This document shows positions 43,818 to 53,415 of a stretch of 64,000 nt of DNA, piece after piece (positions within the stretch are counted from its first letter, which is position 1; each line of letters opens with the position of its first letter). This DNA is from Bacteroidales bacterium (lineage in GTDB: Bacteria > Bacteroidota > Bacteroidia > Bacteroidales > WCHB1-69). The notes under the pieces are model-generated. The model was given only the letters and a program-made list of their open reading frames with translations, made no database searches and was not told the origin of the DNA. The position numbers were made by a program, and so were the translations under genes. The stretch is taken from contig JAFXPL010000057.1 in the NCBI GenBank assembly GCA_017527945.1, positions 3,138 to 67,137 of the forward strand, read 5' to 3'.

Positions 43818-45485
43818 TCACTTGTACAAAAATCTGCGGATAGAGCGTTTCGGGGTCTTTTCGAATTCCTGCTCGACCGTCTCGATGGCGGAAATCTGCT
43901 CGTACTTCGCCACCATCGTGTTGACCGTCTCCAAGTTACGCTGCATTTGCTCTTCCACGGTGGTTTTCGACCAGTCGAACGCCGGATCGGGATAGACCAG
44001 CGCGACGATGCGGCCCTTGCGGCCCACCACCACCGACTCGGAGACGCCGGGGAGGTTGTTGAGCTTGGCTTCCAGCTCTTCCGGATAGATATTCTGCCCG
44101 CCGGAGCCGAGCAACATCGCCTTGGAGCGGCCCTTGATATAGAGATTGCCCAATTTGTCCATCAGGCCGAGGTCGCCGGTGTGTAGCCAGCCGTCGCTGT
44201 CGATGGCGGCGCGGGTGGCCTCCTCGTTCTTGTAGTAGCCCATCATCACATGCTCGCCGCGGAACAGAATCTCGCCGACCTCATTCTCCGGATCGGGTGA
44301 ATTAATAACTATCTCATTGCGTGTCACCACTTTACCACAAGACCCAAGTGTCTGTTTGTACCAATGCTCATAGCTCACCAATGGTCCCGCCTCGGTCATG
44401 CCGTAGCCAACCACCAAGGGGAACTTGATGCGCCGCAATACGCGCTCCACATCTTGGTTCAACGCGGCACCGCCCGTAATCAGCCAGATCAGGTTGCCGC
44501 CGAAAGCGTTCATCAGCTGGTCGTAGATTTTCTTCTCCACAATCTTGCGCAGACCGGGCGTGTTCCACAGAAGCTTCACGGCCGGTTTCTCCAACGCCGG
44601 GAAAATCTTGCTCTTGAAAATCTTCTCGATCACCAACGGCACCGTCAGGATCATGTACGGCTTGGTCTCGGCATAGCACTTCAGTAGCGTGGCCGGCGTG
44701 GGGGTTTTGCCGAGGAAATAGACGTGGCAGCCGCCCGCCACCTGGTACAGGAACTCGATGGTCATGCCGAACATGTGCGCCAACGGCAGCATACAGACCT
44801 CCGTCCAGCCGGCATGGTTGGGGATTTCCTCCTGGCTGTACTGCACGTTGGCGGAGATGTTGCGGTAGCTCAGCATCGCCCCGCGCGGTGCCCCGGTGGT
44901 GCCGGAGGTGTAGTTGATGATCATCAGGTCGTCGAGGTTGTCGGTCGGCAGCTTGACATCCTCCTTCTGCAATCCGCGAGGGTAACGTTCGCGATAAATC
45001 CGCGCATAGTTCCCGTAGGCCTTCTCCTGCCGTTCGCCACGGGCATAGAGCAACTGGAAATCATCGGTGTCGAGCACGAGCTCCACATTCACAAGATGCT
45101 GTACATCAATGCATTTCCACACATTTTGGCTAACAAACATCGCCCGGGCATCGGAGTGGTTGGTCAGCCCCTCAATGTCGGCGGGGGCGAAGGCATCCAT
45201 GACAGAGACGATGACACCCCGGTTGGCGGCGATGGAGAGCAGCGAAACCGCCCAGTTGGCACAGTTGCGGCTGCATATCACCACCTTGTCGCCACGCCCG
45301 ATGCCGGCCTCCTCCATAAGTATTTGGAGTTTGGTCATCTGTGCGGCCATCTCGCCGTAAGTGTAACTCTTTGTCCCGTTGTAATCGGTCAGCGCAGGCG
45401 CATTCCAATTCTCGGGAATTGTATGGTTGTAATAGGTGAAAAAATGCCGTGTCGGCTCAACGTTTTTCTTACTTTCTTTTGCCAT
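43818..45485 (-). CDS. AMP-forming acyl-CoA ligase
   Basis: The 555 residues carry the adenylate-forming signature: NYTSGTTGAPRGAM near residue 190, VVGYGMTEAGPLVSYEH near 365, and DGWLHTGDLGLMDKLGNLY near 430, plus the lysine-containing hinge IKGRSKAML. It activates fatty acids (probably long-chain) to acyl-CoA, at the cost of ATP to AMP. The C-terminal catalytic Lys region is KTPKRSIRRFLYK. It has a promoter 28 bases upstream and is followed by the MBL hydrolase gene. Confidence 0.88.
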   Translation of the reverse strand: MAKESKKNVEPTRHFFTYYNHTIPENWNAPALTDYNGTKSYTYGEMAAQMTKLQILMEEAGIGRGDKVVICSRNCANWAVSLLSIAANRGVIVSVMDAFAPADIEGLTNHSDARAMFVSQNVWKCIDVQHLVNVELVLDTDDFQLLYARGERQEKAYGNYARIYRERYPRGLQKEDVKLPTDNLDDLMIINYTSGTTGAPRGAMLSYRNISANVQYSQEEIPNHAGWTEVCMLPLAHMFGMTIEFLYQVAGGCHVYFLGKTPTPATLLKCYAETKPYMILTVPLVIEKIFKSKIFPALEKPAVKLLWNTPGLRKIVEKKIYDQLMNAFGGNLIWLITGGAALNQDVERVLRRIKFPLVVGYGMTEAGPLVSYEHWYKQTLGSCGKVVTRNEIVINSPDPENEVGEILFRGEHVMMGYYKNEEATRAAIDSDGWLHTGDLGLMDKLGNLYIKGRSKAMLLGSGGQNIYPEELEAKLNNLPGVSESVVVGRKGRIVALVYPDPAFDWSKTTVEEQMQRNLETVNTMVAKYEQISAIETVEQEFEKTPKRSIRRFLYK

Positions 45486-45512
45486 TATTATCCCATTTTA
45501 AAATCAGGGCGG

Positions 45513-45520
45513 CAAAAGTA
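45513..45520 (-). promoter_or_regulatory. -7 promoter element of the acyl-CoA ligase gene
   Basis: TACTTTTG on the minus strand followed by CCGCC, 28 bases before the ATG at 45485. Confidence 0.65.
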
Positions 45521-45557
45521 ACATTTTTCCCGACAACGCGGACCGGAAAAAACCAGC

Positions 45558-45613
45558 CCTAAACTCCTAATCTCCTAATCTCCTAAACTACTAAACTACT
45601 AAACTCCTAAACT
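45558..45613. repeat. Degenerate octanucleotide tandem array
   Basis: Seven 8-bp units of CCTAAACT, CCTAATCT and ACTAAACT types in tandem, ending seven bases before the stop codon of the transglutaminase-like gene. Confidence 0.8.
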
Positions 45614-45619
45614 CCAAAA

Positions 45620-48262
45620 TCACCTCACCCCTTCCAACAGCAAATCCCCCAAACCGATATGGTAGCCCTCGGAGACGAAGAGGATGTTGCCGTCCAAGTC
45701 TATAATCAGGCAGACCGGGCGTTCGCCAGTGGTGTGCGGCAGCGATCCGTCGTGCACGGCGTTCTTCAGGGCCGCCTGCACCGCCTCGCTCACAACACCG
45801 ACCTTCGAGGAAAGCACTTCCACGTTGGCGGGCTGGTTCTTCTCCTTCTTCCAGTTGGCGTTGTTGGCCAACAGCAGCACCTTGCCGCCCCAAGCCTCGT
45901 AAGCGGCTTTCTTCGCCGCCAACTCCTTGGCCAGATGATTGGTCGGCTCCGTGCCGGGTGCCACCAAGCAGAGAATCATCTTGTCCTTGCCGGATTGCTC
46001 AAGAAGTTCCGACAACGACTTGCCGTTCAACGTGTTGACTTTCATATCCAAACGACCATACGTGTTATTGCGCGGGGTCAGTTCCGGAATCTTGATGGTG
46101 TATTCGTCCGACTTTTTCAGCGTGAAGAAATGCAGTTCCGACAGCACTTCGCCGTCGCTGTAGCGGTTGCCGGTGGAGAGGCAGTATTTGCCAGGAGGGA
46201 GGTTGAGGACAATGTCACGCGCCTCCACGCGCGGGTCACCCTCGAAGTCGTAAGAGACATACTCGCCGTTCTCGAAACGCTGCAGTGTGTAATGGATGTA
46301 ATAGGTGTAGCCCTTCGGGTTATGCAAAGTCAGCGTGGCCAGTTCCTCGTTCGGGGTAACCGTCTTTTCTTCAAACGTAACTTCTTGCCAGTCATTGTTT
46401 TGCCAAGCATAGATTTTGTTAGAGGCATTGTCCAAATAGCACGGAATGAACAAGCTGCGGCAGGCGGCCACGAAGAAGATGTCGCGGGAGTGTGCGTCGG
46501 CGCGACGGGTCTTGAACACACCCATCGGACTGATCGGACAGTTGTAGTAGTTGCAAAGCGGATCGATGGTGATGTTACGTTTTGTCCAGTCTGTCAGCTG
46601 GTTAACAGACGGGGTGGTATTACCGGAAAAGACATTCCGGAACGCCTCGCGCAGACTGCTGCGCCAGTCGCGGATCAGCTCGTTGGAGATGCGGGCGGGC
46701 AACACACCCTTTACGAAGACCTCTAACGGGCAGTTGGCTTTCTTGTCGTAGCTGACCAACTGGCTTTCCAACGTTTCCGCCTTGGTATCGCGCAAATCTT
46801 TGTCCGCCAACGCATTGACAAATTCTTTCAGATAAAGTCCATCCACCTTTTTACTGTGGTTTTGGAGGAATTTAATGATTTCGGCATGGTTGCCCTCGCT
46901 GCGGTGAATTACGTCGTAGAACTCGTCTGCAGTGAAATATTCATTCTTGTACTTGGCCGTTTGCGCCTTTGTGGGGAAAGTCTTGCGATAGGCCTCGCGC
47001 ATCTTGTCCTCCTTGGCCATCCGCTTCTCGCAGGCCAACTGAGCCGTGGCGCTCACATTGTTGTTCAGCGGCTTGCCCACCGGCGGAACCATATCGAACC
47101 GCTGAATCAAATTGCCGGCAGAAGACATCCACGGATTCGGGCCTTTATCGCTCAGAATCAGCACTAAATGATTCTGTTTTCGCAAGTCAAGCTGGGCGTA
47201 AGCATAGTCGTCGCCCTGTTTCGCCCAAATCAACAAATCGCCGAGACCGGTGTTGAGCTGTGCGCGACCGTTCTCGTCAGTTTTCACCTCGGCAAGGGTG
47301 TAGTATTCGGCGTAGTTGTAGAGTTTGAAGCAGACGGAGGCGTTTTTGGCGGGTAGATGCCGTTTGTCATAGACGGTGACGTAGGCCGTGGCGGTGTCGG
47401 CGTAGTTGGAGAGCAGGTTGATGCAGGAGTAGTAAGGCGTGCGCTTGTTGACCTCCTCGGGACCCTCGTAGCGGCCGAAGACGTTGGTGTGCACCATCAT
47501 CGTGCGCGTGGAGACGTTGGCGAACCAGCCCATGTTGAGGGCGGGCGCGGGCTCGCAGGCGCCGAGGAAGTACCACTTGCCATCGATCCAGGCCTCCACC
47601 CAGGCGTGGTTGTCGTCGCAGTGCGCCCAACGCGGGGTGTAGCACTGCCGGGCGGGGATGCCCACGGCGCGGAGGGCCGTCACCGTGAGGGTGCTCTCCT
47701 CGCCGCAACGCCCGTGCGAAGTCTTCAGCGTAGCCAACGGTCCCGACGTTCTCGCGTCAGCAGGCTGATAATCAACATATTCGTGACACCAATGGTTCAC
47801 TTCCAAGGCGGCATCGTACATGCTCATGTTCTGGATGCGCTTCTTCAGTTGATGGAAGATATACGACCGCGCGGTGTCGAGGTTCTCGTTGTTCACGCGA
47901 TAGACGACCACGAAATGGCGGAAGATGTCGTCGGGGATGGTCTTACCCCAGGAGAAGGTCTTCCGCGCCTCCATGGCCGTGGCCACCTGCTGCTCGAAGA
48001 AACTGAAGTCATAGTCGGCGAGATCGCTCTGCGGCATGTAGGCATATAGGAACATAAGGTATTGCGCCATGTTCCGGGAGTCGTTGGCGGACTTCAGGTT
48101 GTACATGCCGATCTGGTCGCGAACCTCCTGAGAGATGTCGCTGCGGTTCAAGTAGTCCTGGCGAACGGCCTTCCAGTAGTCGTTCTGCGCAACGGAAAAA
48201 CATGGTAAAAAACTCATTACCAATAAGTTGACAATAAAAGACAGAATTGTTACACGCTTCAT
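45620..48262 (-). CDS. Secreted transglutaminase-like protein
   Basis: The 880 residues from the ATG at 48262 start with a signal peptide (TILSFIVNLLVMSFLPCFSV). A transglutaminase core lies near residues 180-235: catalytic Cys in HGRCGEES, His in DDNHAWVEAW and a later acidic residue (ACEPAP). Further β-rich domains follow, then a C-terminal thioredoxin-like region (KMILCLVAPGTEPTNHLAKE, VCLIIDLDGNILF). Such Bacteroidetes proteins are probably proteases or crosslinkers in the periplasm or on the surface. The substrate is unknown. Promoter 32 bases upstream. Confidence 0.83.
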   Translation of the reverse strand: MKRVTILSFIVNLLVMSFLPCFSVAQNDYWKAVRQDYLNRSDISQEVRDQIGMYNLKSANDSRNMAQYLMFLYAYMPQSDLADYDFSFFEQQVATAMEARKTFSWGKTIPDDIFRHFVVVYRVNNENLDTARSYIFHQLKKRIQNMSMYDAALEVNHWCHEYVDYQPADARTSGPLATLKTSHGRCGEESTLTVTALRAVGIPARQCYTPRWAHCDDNHAWVEAWIDGKWYFLGACEPAPALNMGWFANVSTRTMMVHTNVFGRYEGPEEVNKRTPYYSCINLLSNYADTATAYVTVYDKRHLPAKNASVCFKLYNYAEYYTLAEVKTDENGRAQLNTGLGDLLIWAKQGDDYAYAQLDLRKQNHLVLILSDKGPNPWMSSAGNLIQRFDMVPPVGKPLNNNVSATAQLACEKRMAKEDKMREAYRKTFPTKAQTAKYKNEYFTADEFYDVIHRSEGNHAEIIKFLQNHSKKVDGLYLKEFVNALADKDLRDTKAETLESQLVSYDKKANCPLEVFVKGVLPARISNELIRDWRSSLREAFRNVFSGNTTPSVNQLTDWTKRNITIDPLCNYYNCPISPMGVFKTRRADAHSRDIFFVAACRSLFIPCYLDNASNKIYAWQNNDWQEVTFEEKTVTPNEELATLTLHNPKGYTYYIHYTLQRFENGEYVSYDFEGDPRVEARDIVLNLPPGKYCLSTGNRYSDGEVLSELHFFTLKKSDEYTIKIPELTPRNNTYGRLDMKVNTLNGKSLSELLEQSGKDKMILCLVAPGTEPTNHLAKELAAKKAAYEAWGGKVLLLANNANWKKEKNQPANVEVLSSKVGVVSEAVQAALKNAVHDGSLPHTTGERPVCLIIDLDGNILFVSEGYHIGLGDLLLEGVR

Positions 48263-48293
48263 ATTCCAATATTTAATGTATAAAAGACGAGTG

Positions 48294-48301
48294 CAAAAAT
48301 A
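48294..48301 (-). promoter_or_regulatory. -7 promoter element of the transglutaminase-like gene
   Basis: TATTTTTG on the minus strand followed by CACTC, 32 bases before the ATG at 48262. Confidence 0.65.
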
Positions 48302-48370
48302 CACTTTTTTGGATTGCGTTGCGCCAGATACAAATAACCAGGGCTACTTTTCACCATTCACAAAAAAATG

Positions 48371-48378
48371 TATCTTTG
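48371..48378 (+). promoter_or_regulatory. -7 promoter element of the T9SS-substrate gene
   Basis: TATCTTTG followed by CAGCC, 50 bases before the ATG at 48428. Confidence 0.65.
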
Positions 48379-48427
48379 CAGCCGATAAATTTTAACAGGT
48401 AATTCTTAAAATTAAAACGTATTAAAT

Positions 48428-50116
48428 ATGAAAAGAGCAAGTTTACTTTTGTTATCCATTCTGCTCGCTTTCTGCGGGCTGAACGCGCAAACCGTCGTCC
48501 TGAGCGAGGACTTCTCCGCCATCACGGACAGCAGCGGTTACACTATCACCAACAATCTGGACCAATACACGCAGACGCCGGGCTGGACGGGTGACTGGGT
48601 CTATCCGAGCAACGGCAAGGTGAAACTCGGCAAGGCGGCCGAAGCGGGCTACATCCAGACCCCGGCCCTCGACCTCTCCGCCAACAACGGCCAGTTCACC
48701 GTCACGTTCGACGCGAAGGCCTGGAGCGGCGACGCCACCCGCCTCTTCGTGGAGGTGAACGGGGTCCCCTACACCGTGGAAGGGCTCAGCACTTCGGCCT
48801 TCCAGACCTTCAGCGTGCCGTTCAGCGGCGGCACTAACGCCACCACCATCAAGTTCCAGGGCTTCCAGGACAGCCGCGGCCGCTTCTTCCTTGACAACGT
48901 GGTCGTCACCTCCCAGGAACTCGGCCCCGACACCATCGGACCGATCGTGGCCAACGTGGTCCCCTCCGAGAACTCCCTGCTGGTGAACTTCAACGAGGCC
49001 CTTGACCAAACCACGGCCCAGAACAACGGCAACTATGCGCTCAACAACGGCATTTCCGTCACCGCCGCCACGTTGAACGGCAGTGCGGTCACCCTCACCG
49101 TCTCCCCCGCCCTCACCGAAGGCAACGACTACACCCTGATTGTCAACAATGTGGCTGATGCCTCCGGCAACGTGATGGCCCCCGACACCATCACCTTCAC
49201 CTACGGCGTCGCCTCCGAGTTCCAGGTGGCCAACATCGCCGAACTGCGCAGCAAGCTGGACTTCACGGATGTGACGGTCAACCATGCCGACAATGTCGAG
49301 TACAAGCTCACTGGCGAGGTGATTGTCACCGCCATCGCCTCTTACAACAACCAGAAGGTGCTGCAAGACGGTACCGGCGCCATCCTCGTTTTCGACCCGA
49401 GCAACACCCTCGGGAGCCTCGAAGTCGGCGACAAAATCAAAGATCTCTACGGCACCCTGACCAACTACTACGGTTTCCTGGAGTTCAAGCCCACGCAGCC
49501 TTACGGTTCCCAAACCGGCTACTACGAGGATGTCACCCCGTTGACCATCACCCTGGCCCAGCTGAACGATCCTGAATTCATGATTCAGCACCAGGCCGAG
49601 CTGATCCAGCTCAACAACGTGACGTTCACCTCCACGGGTTCCTTCACCGTGCTCAACACCTACGGGATCTCCCAGAACGGCGTCACCGCGAATGCCGTGT
49701 TCCCCTACTTCCAGGATGCCAACACCATCGGCGCCGACATCCCCACGGGCACCGTCAACATCACCGGCTTCAACTTCGCCACCAGCAAGATCGGCAGTAA
49801 CTACCTCGACTACCGCTACTATATCGTGCCCCGCAGCATGAACGACTTCGGCACCGGCATCCCGCAATACCTGACGGAGAATGACCTCGTGATTTACCCG
49901 AACCCCGTCGGCGACCAGCTCACCGTGACCCTGCGTTCCAACGTCTTCGAGGTCTCCAGCATGGAGGTCTATGACCTTAACGGCAAGCTCATCCGCACGG
50001 CCTCCGTCAGCGGCAACCACATCACGATGAACACCAACAGCCTCGCTGCCGGCCAGTACTTCCTGCGCCTGAGCGACGGCAAGAACAGCGTGACCACGAA
50101 GTTCGTGAAAAAATAG
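48428..50116 (+). CDS. Type IX secretion substrate with Ig-like and DUF5689-like domains
   Basis: The 562 residues begin with a signal peptide (SLLLLSILLAFCGLNAQ). Next is a β-sandwich (about 22-165) like adhesion or carbohydrate-binding domains, a bacterial Ig-like domain (DTIGPIVANVVPSENSLLVN, about 168-260), and a region like DUF5689 (KLTGEVIVTAIASYNNQKVL). The last ~80 residues are a Por secretion-type sorting domain: LVIYPNPVGDQLTVTL, VYDLNGKLIRT, LAAGQYFLRL and the final KFVKK. It should be exported by T9SS and attached to the surface. An intrinsic terminator follows. Confidence 0.87.
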   Translation: MKRASLLLLSILLAFCGLNAQTVVLSEDFSAITDSSGYTITNNLDQYTQTPGWTGDWVYPSNGKVKLGKAAEAGYIQTPALDLSANNGQFTVTFDAKAWSGDATRLFVEVNGVPYTVEGLSTSAFQTFSVPFSGGTNATTIKFQGFQDSRGRFFLDNVVVTSQELGPDTIGPIVANVVPSENSLLVNFNEALDQTTAQNNGNYALNNGISVTAATLNGSAVTLTVSPALTEGNDYTLIVNNVADASGNVMAPDTITFTYGVASEFQVANIAELRSKLDFTDVTVNHADNVEYKLTGEVIVTAIASYNNQKVLQDGTGAILVFDPSNTLGSLEVGDKIKDLYGTLTNYYGFLEFKPTQPYGSQTGYYEDVTPLTITLAQLNDPEFMIQHQAELIQLNNVTFTSTGSFTVLNTYGISQNGVTANAVFPYFQDANTIGADIPTGTVNITGFNFATSKIGSNYLDYRYYIVPRSMNDFGTGIPQYLTENDLVIYPNPVGDQLTVTLRSNVFEVSSMEVYDLNGKLIRTASVSGNHITMNTNSLAAGQYFLRLSDGKNSVTTKFVKK

Positions 50117-50150
50117 GTCTTGCCACCTGAATTCTGCAACCTGAATCCAC

Positions 50151-50187
50151 AGACGGCGTGCATCCACATGCATGCCGTCTTTTTTTA
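50151..50187 (+). terminator. Intrinsic terminator of the T9SS-substrate gene
   Basis: AGACGGCGTGCAT pairs with ATGCATGCCGTCT (one G·T), followed by a run of eight T, 34 bases after the stop codon. Confidence 0.88.
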
Positions 50188-50197
50188 TTAAATTGTG

Positions 50198-50205
50198 TAT
50201 TTTTG
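50198..50205 (+). promoter_or_regulatory. -7 promoter element of the rhamnosidase gene
   Basis: TATTTTTG followed by CCGTG, 27 bases before the ATG at 50232 and directly after the preceding terminator. Confidence 0.65.
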
Positions 50206-50231
50206 CCGTGTCCTTTAAAATCGAAATCAGT

Positions 50232-53012
50232 ATGCCGAAAAACACCATACTCCTTACCCTCATGGCCACAATGCTGACCGTCGGCGCGGCCTTCGCGCAA
50301 CGCACTGACGACATCCAAATCGAAAGCGCCACTGTGGAGATGCAGGACGGTTCCCAGCCCCTTGCCACCGCCATTCCCCGCTTCAGTTGGAGATACAACG
50401 CCGACACCCTGCTCCGGAACGTGCAGCAGACCTCCTACCGCATCATCGTGAGCTCCACCGAAGAGAATGCCCGCAACGGCATCGGCGACCTCTGGGATTC
50501 CAAAGCCGTCATTTCCGACCAGATGCTCTACATCCCCTACGAGGGGCAGCCGCTCAACAGCCGTGACAAGGCCTACTGGAAAGTCATCGCTTTCGTCAAA
50601 CACGACGGTCAGGAGAGGAACGGGCCTCCGCACGACAACGGGACCCAGACCATAGTGGAGGTATTGGAAAGTCCTGTCAAATCTTTCGAAATCAGCCTTT
50701 TAAACCCGAATGATTGGGTGGCATCGTGGATCGGCCACGAGTTCGACGACGACAGCTTGGTGCTGAAGACCCGCATCGCGGCGCGCTACCTGCGCAAGGA
50801 GTTCCAACTGCGCGATGACATCCGCGAGGCGCGGCTCTACATCTGCGGTCTCGGACAGTACTGCGCCTACCTCAACGGCGTGGAGGTCGCGCCCGAAGAG
50901 ATCCTCAAGCCGGCCCTCTCCGACTACAACAAACGCGCCTATTTCAATGCCTACGACGTGACGGACTTCCTGCGAAAAGGCAACAACGCCATCGGGGTGA
51001 CGCTCGCGGGCGGCCGCTTCTTCGGGATGCGCTACAACCGGGGCGAGAACGAATGGGGCGGCATCAGCCACGCGACCCTCTACGGCCGCCCGCGCCTGAT
51101 CGCGCAGTTGGAGGTGACCTACGCCGACGGCACCACCGAGCGCATCACCAGCAACAGCAGCTGGAAAATCACCAACCAGGGACCCATCCGCACCGCCAAC
51201 GAGTTCGACGGCGAGACTTTCGACATGCGCCGCGACCTCGGCGACTGGACCCGTCCCGGCTACGACGACTCCCAGTGGCTGAATACCTTCAACGTCTATC
51301 CCCCCGAGGGAAAACTAATGCCGCAGTCCAACCCCAACATCGCCGTGCAGGACCGCGTGCGCCCCGTCGCCCTGTTCCGGAAAGGCGGCAAATGGTACTT
51401 GGACATGGGCCAGAACATGGTCGGCTACCTGCAGCTCTCCATGCGGGGGCTGCGCGACGGCGACACCGTGACCCTGCGCTTCGCCGAAACCCTCAACCCC
51501 GACAGCACCCTTTACACCGCGAACCTGCGCGATGCCGATGTCATCGACCACTTCATCGCCTCCTCGTCCGCCGAGGCGCGAGGTTCCGAAATCCTGCGGT
51601 GGCACCCGACCTTCGTCTATCACGGGTTCCGCTACGTGGAGATCAGCGGGCTGCGGGAAACGCCGGAACTGGCTGATTTCCAAGGAATGGTGCTCTACGA
51701 CAAGATGGCCGTCACCGGCGCGTTCGAGACCTCCGACGAGGTGCTCAACGCTGTCTATCGCAATGCCTTCTGGGGCATCCGGGGCAACTACCGTTCGATG
51801 CCCACCGACTGCCCGCAGCGCGACGAGCGCATGGGCTGGACCGGCGACCGCACCACGGGAGCCTACGGCGAATCCTACCTTTTCGACAACCACCGGCTCT
51901 ATGCCAAGTGGCTCATTGACGGGGAGGACAGCCAGTGGCCGAGCGGCATGCTCTCGGACGTGTGGCCCAACTACTGGCGGCGCTACACCGACAACCTGAC
52001 CTGGCCGGGTGCCCTCGTCACCGTGGCCGACATGCTCTACACCCGTTTCGGCGACCTACAGCCCATCCAGCGGCACTACGAGGCCATGAAACGCTGGCTG
52101 GCCCACATCAAGCAGGGTTACATGGTGGATGGCATCCTCACTCGCGACTGCTACGGCGACTGGTGCATGCCGCCGGAGTCGCCCGAGCTCATCCACTCCA
52201 AGGACCCCGCTCGCATCACCCGCGCCGAAGCCATCTCCACGCCGTTCTACTGCTTCTTAGCGGACAAGATGGCCCACTTTGCCGAACTCCTGGGCAAGAC
52301 GGAGGACGTCGCCCTCTTCCGCGCCGACATCGCCTACGTCACCAAGGCCTACAACGACAAGTTCCTCGACCGCAAGACCGGCCGCTACGACAACAACACC
52401 GTCACGGCGAACATCCTGCCGTTGGCCTTCGGAATGGTTCCCAAAGAGTTGGAAGACAAGGTTTTCGCCAACATTGTCGAGAAGACGGAAAAGGAATGCG
52501 GCGGGCACGTCTCCACGGGGGTGATCGGCATCCAGCAGCTGATGCGCACGCTCACGGACCACGGGCGCGGCGACCTCGCGTTGAAGATTGCCGCCAACGA
52601 CACCTACCCGAGCTGGGGCTACATGGCGCGCAACGGGGCCACCACCATCTGGGAGCTGTGGAACGGCAACACCGCCGACCCCGCCATGAACTCCGGCAAC
52701 CACGTGATGCTCCTCGGCGACCTCCTGCTTTGGGAGTACGAATACCTCGGCGGCATCCGCGCCTTGGAGCCCGGCTACCGGAAGATCACGCTCAAACCCA
52801 CCTTCCTCGACGGCTTAGACTCCGTGCAATGCCGCTACAACTCCGTCTCCGGGGTAATCGCGAGCCACTGGAAACGCAACGGGAAGGTCATCGAATGGGA
52901 ATTTTCCATCCCCGCAAATACCACTGCCGAAGTGTGGGTGCCCACCCGAAACGGCTACGAGGTGAGGACCTACGGCAGCGGACACTACAAGCTCCATTCC
53001 TCGCTGCGTTGA
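50232..53012 (+). CDS. GH78 alpha-L-rhamnosidase
   Basis: The 926 residues from the ATG at 50232 start with a signal peptide (ILLTLMATMLTVGAAFAQ). The order is that of GH78: N-terminal β domains, a rhamnosidase N domain (YLRKEFQLRDDIREARLYI near residue 185), then the (α/α)6 catalytic domain. It contains DCPQRDERMGWTGD near 525 (catalytic acid region) and NGATTIWELWNG near 800 (second Glu). It removes rhamnose from plant or microbial glycans in the periplasm or outside. No SusCD pair or other polysaccharide genes are next to it, so it looks stand-alone. Confidence 0.9.
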   Translation: MPKNTILLTLMATMLTVGAAFAQRTDDIQIESATVEMQDGSQPLATAIPRFSWRYNADTLLRNVQQTSYRIIVSSTEENARNGIGDLWDSKAVISDQMLYIPYEGQPLNSRDKAYWKVIAFVKHDGQERNGPPHDNGTQTIVEVLESPVKSFEISLLNPNDWVASWIGHEFDDDSLVLKTRIAARYLRKEFQLRDDIREARLYICGLGQYCAYLNGVEVAPEEILKPALSDYNKRAYFNAYDVTDFLRKGNNAIGVTLAGGRFFGMRYNRGENEWGGISHATLYGRPRLIAQLEVTYADGTTERITSNSSWKITNQGPIRTANEFDGETFDMRRDLGDWTRPGYDDSQWLNTFNVYPPEGKLMPQSNPNIAVQDRVRPVALFRKGGKWYLDMGQNMVGYLQLSMRGLRDGDTVTLRFAETLNPDSTLYTANLRDADVIDHFIASSSAEARGSEILRWHPTFVYHGFRYVEISGLRETPELADFQGMVLYDKMAVTGAFETSDEVLNAVYRNAFWGIRGNYRSMPTDCPQRDERMGWTGDRTTGAYGESYLFDNHRLYAKWLIDGEDSQWPSGMLSDVWPNYWRRYTDNLTWPGALVTVADMLYTRFGDLQPIQRHYEAMKRWLAHIKQGYMVDGILTRDCYGDWCMPPESPELIHSKDPARITRAEAISTPFYCFLADKMAHFAELLGKTEDVALFRADIAYVTKAYNDKFLDRKTGRYDNNTVTANILPLAFGMVPKELEDKVFANIVEKTEKECGGHVSTGVIGIQQLMRTLTDHGRGDLALKIAANDTYPSWGYMARNGATTIWELWNGNTADPAMNSGNHVMLLGDLLLWEYEYLGGIRALEPGYRKITLKPTFLDGLDSVQCRYNSVSGVIASHWKRNGKVIEWEFSIPANTTAEVWVPTRNGYEVRTYGSGHYKLHSSLR

Positions 53013-53044
53013 CTTGGGATTCGTCCTCCTGGGTTCAGGCCAAC

Positions 53045-53184
53045 AGTTCAAAGTTCAAAGCTCAAAGTTCAAAGTTCAAGGTTCAAAGAGCTAAGAACTA
53101 AGAGCTGAGAGCCAAGAGCCAAGAGCCAACAGCCAACAGCCAACAGCCAACAGCCAACAGCCAACAGCCAACAGCCAACAGCCA
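53045..53184. repeat. Degenerate heptanucleotide tandem array, 20 units
   Basis: Twenty consecutive 7-bp units whose sequence drifts from AGTTCAA (first units) through AGAGCTA, AGAACTA and AGAGCCA to eight identical ACAGCCA units. The 7-bp phase is kept throughout. Confidence 0.9.
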
Positions 53185-53326
53185 AAGTACAATTTTCAAC
53201 TTTCAATTCACAATTTTCAATTCTCGATACCAATTTTCAGCTCCAAATCTTACACCATTCACGAAAACAAGTGTATAGAAAAAAGAGGGGGGAGACTATT
53301 TTTGCATTTCGGTATAATATTTTTCC

Positions 53327-53334
53327 TATCTTTG
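53327..53334 (+). promoter_or_regulatory. -7 promoter element of the giant adhesin operon
   Basis: TATCTTTG followed by CACCC, 82 bases before the ATG. TTTG at 53301-53304 lies 22 bases upstream as a likely -33 box; it is also the end of a second -7-like element (TATTTTTG, 53297-53304). Confidence 0.65.
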
Positions 53335-53415
53335 CACCCATTAATAAGTTAGCATATCTATTTATATTAACTTATTGAATTTAAGTAGATTAGAGTAATT
53401 ATAAATAAATACAGT

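Larger units (their letters stand above)
53013..53415. other. Intergenic region before the giant adhesin genes
   Basis: About 400 bases. It contains the 20-unit heptamer array (53045-53184), an AT-rich stretch with CAATTTTCAA-like words (about 53190-53245), and the adhesin promoter. No coding frame. Confidence 0.7.

Noticed and set aside
48452..50407. A 651-codon minus-strand frame opposite the T9SS substrate and rhamnosidase start
   Set aside because: Low-complexity Val/Gly/Glu/His-rich translation. It spans an intrinsic terminator and promoter on the plus strand; the plus-strand genes have signal peptides and known domains.
51935..53101. A 388-codon plus-strand frame overlapping the end of the rhamnosidase gene
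   Set aside because: Arg/His/Pro-rich shadow frame; the GH78 motifs are in the other frame.
53045..53184. Possible CRISPR array before the adhesin genes
   Set aside because: Units are 7 bp with no spacers; it is a plain tandem repeat.
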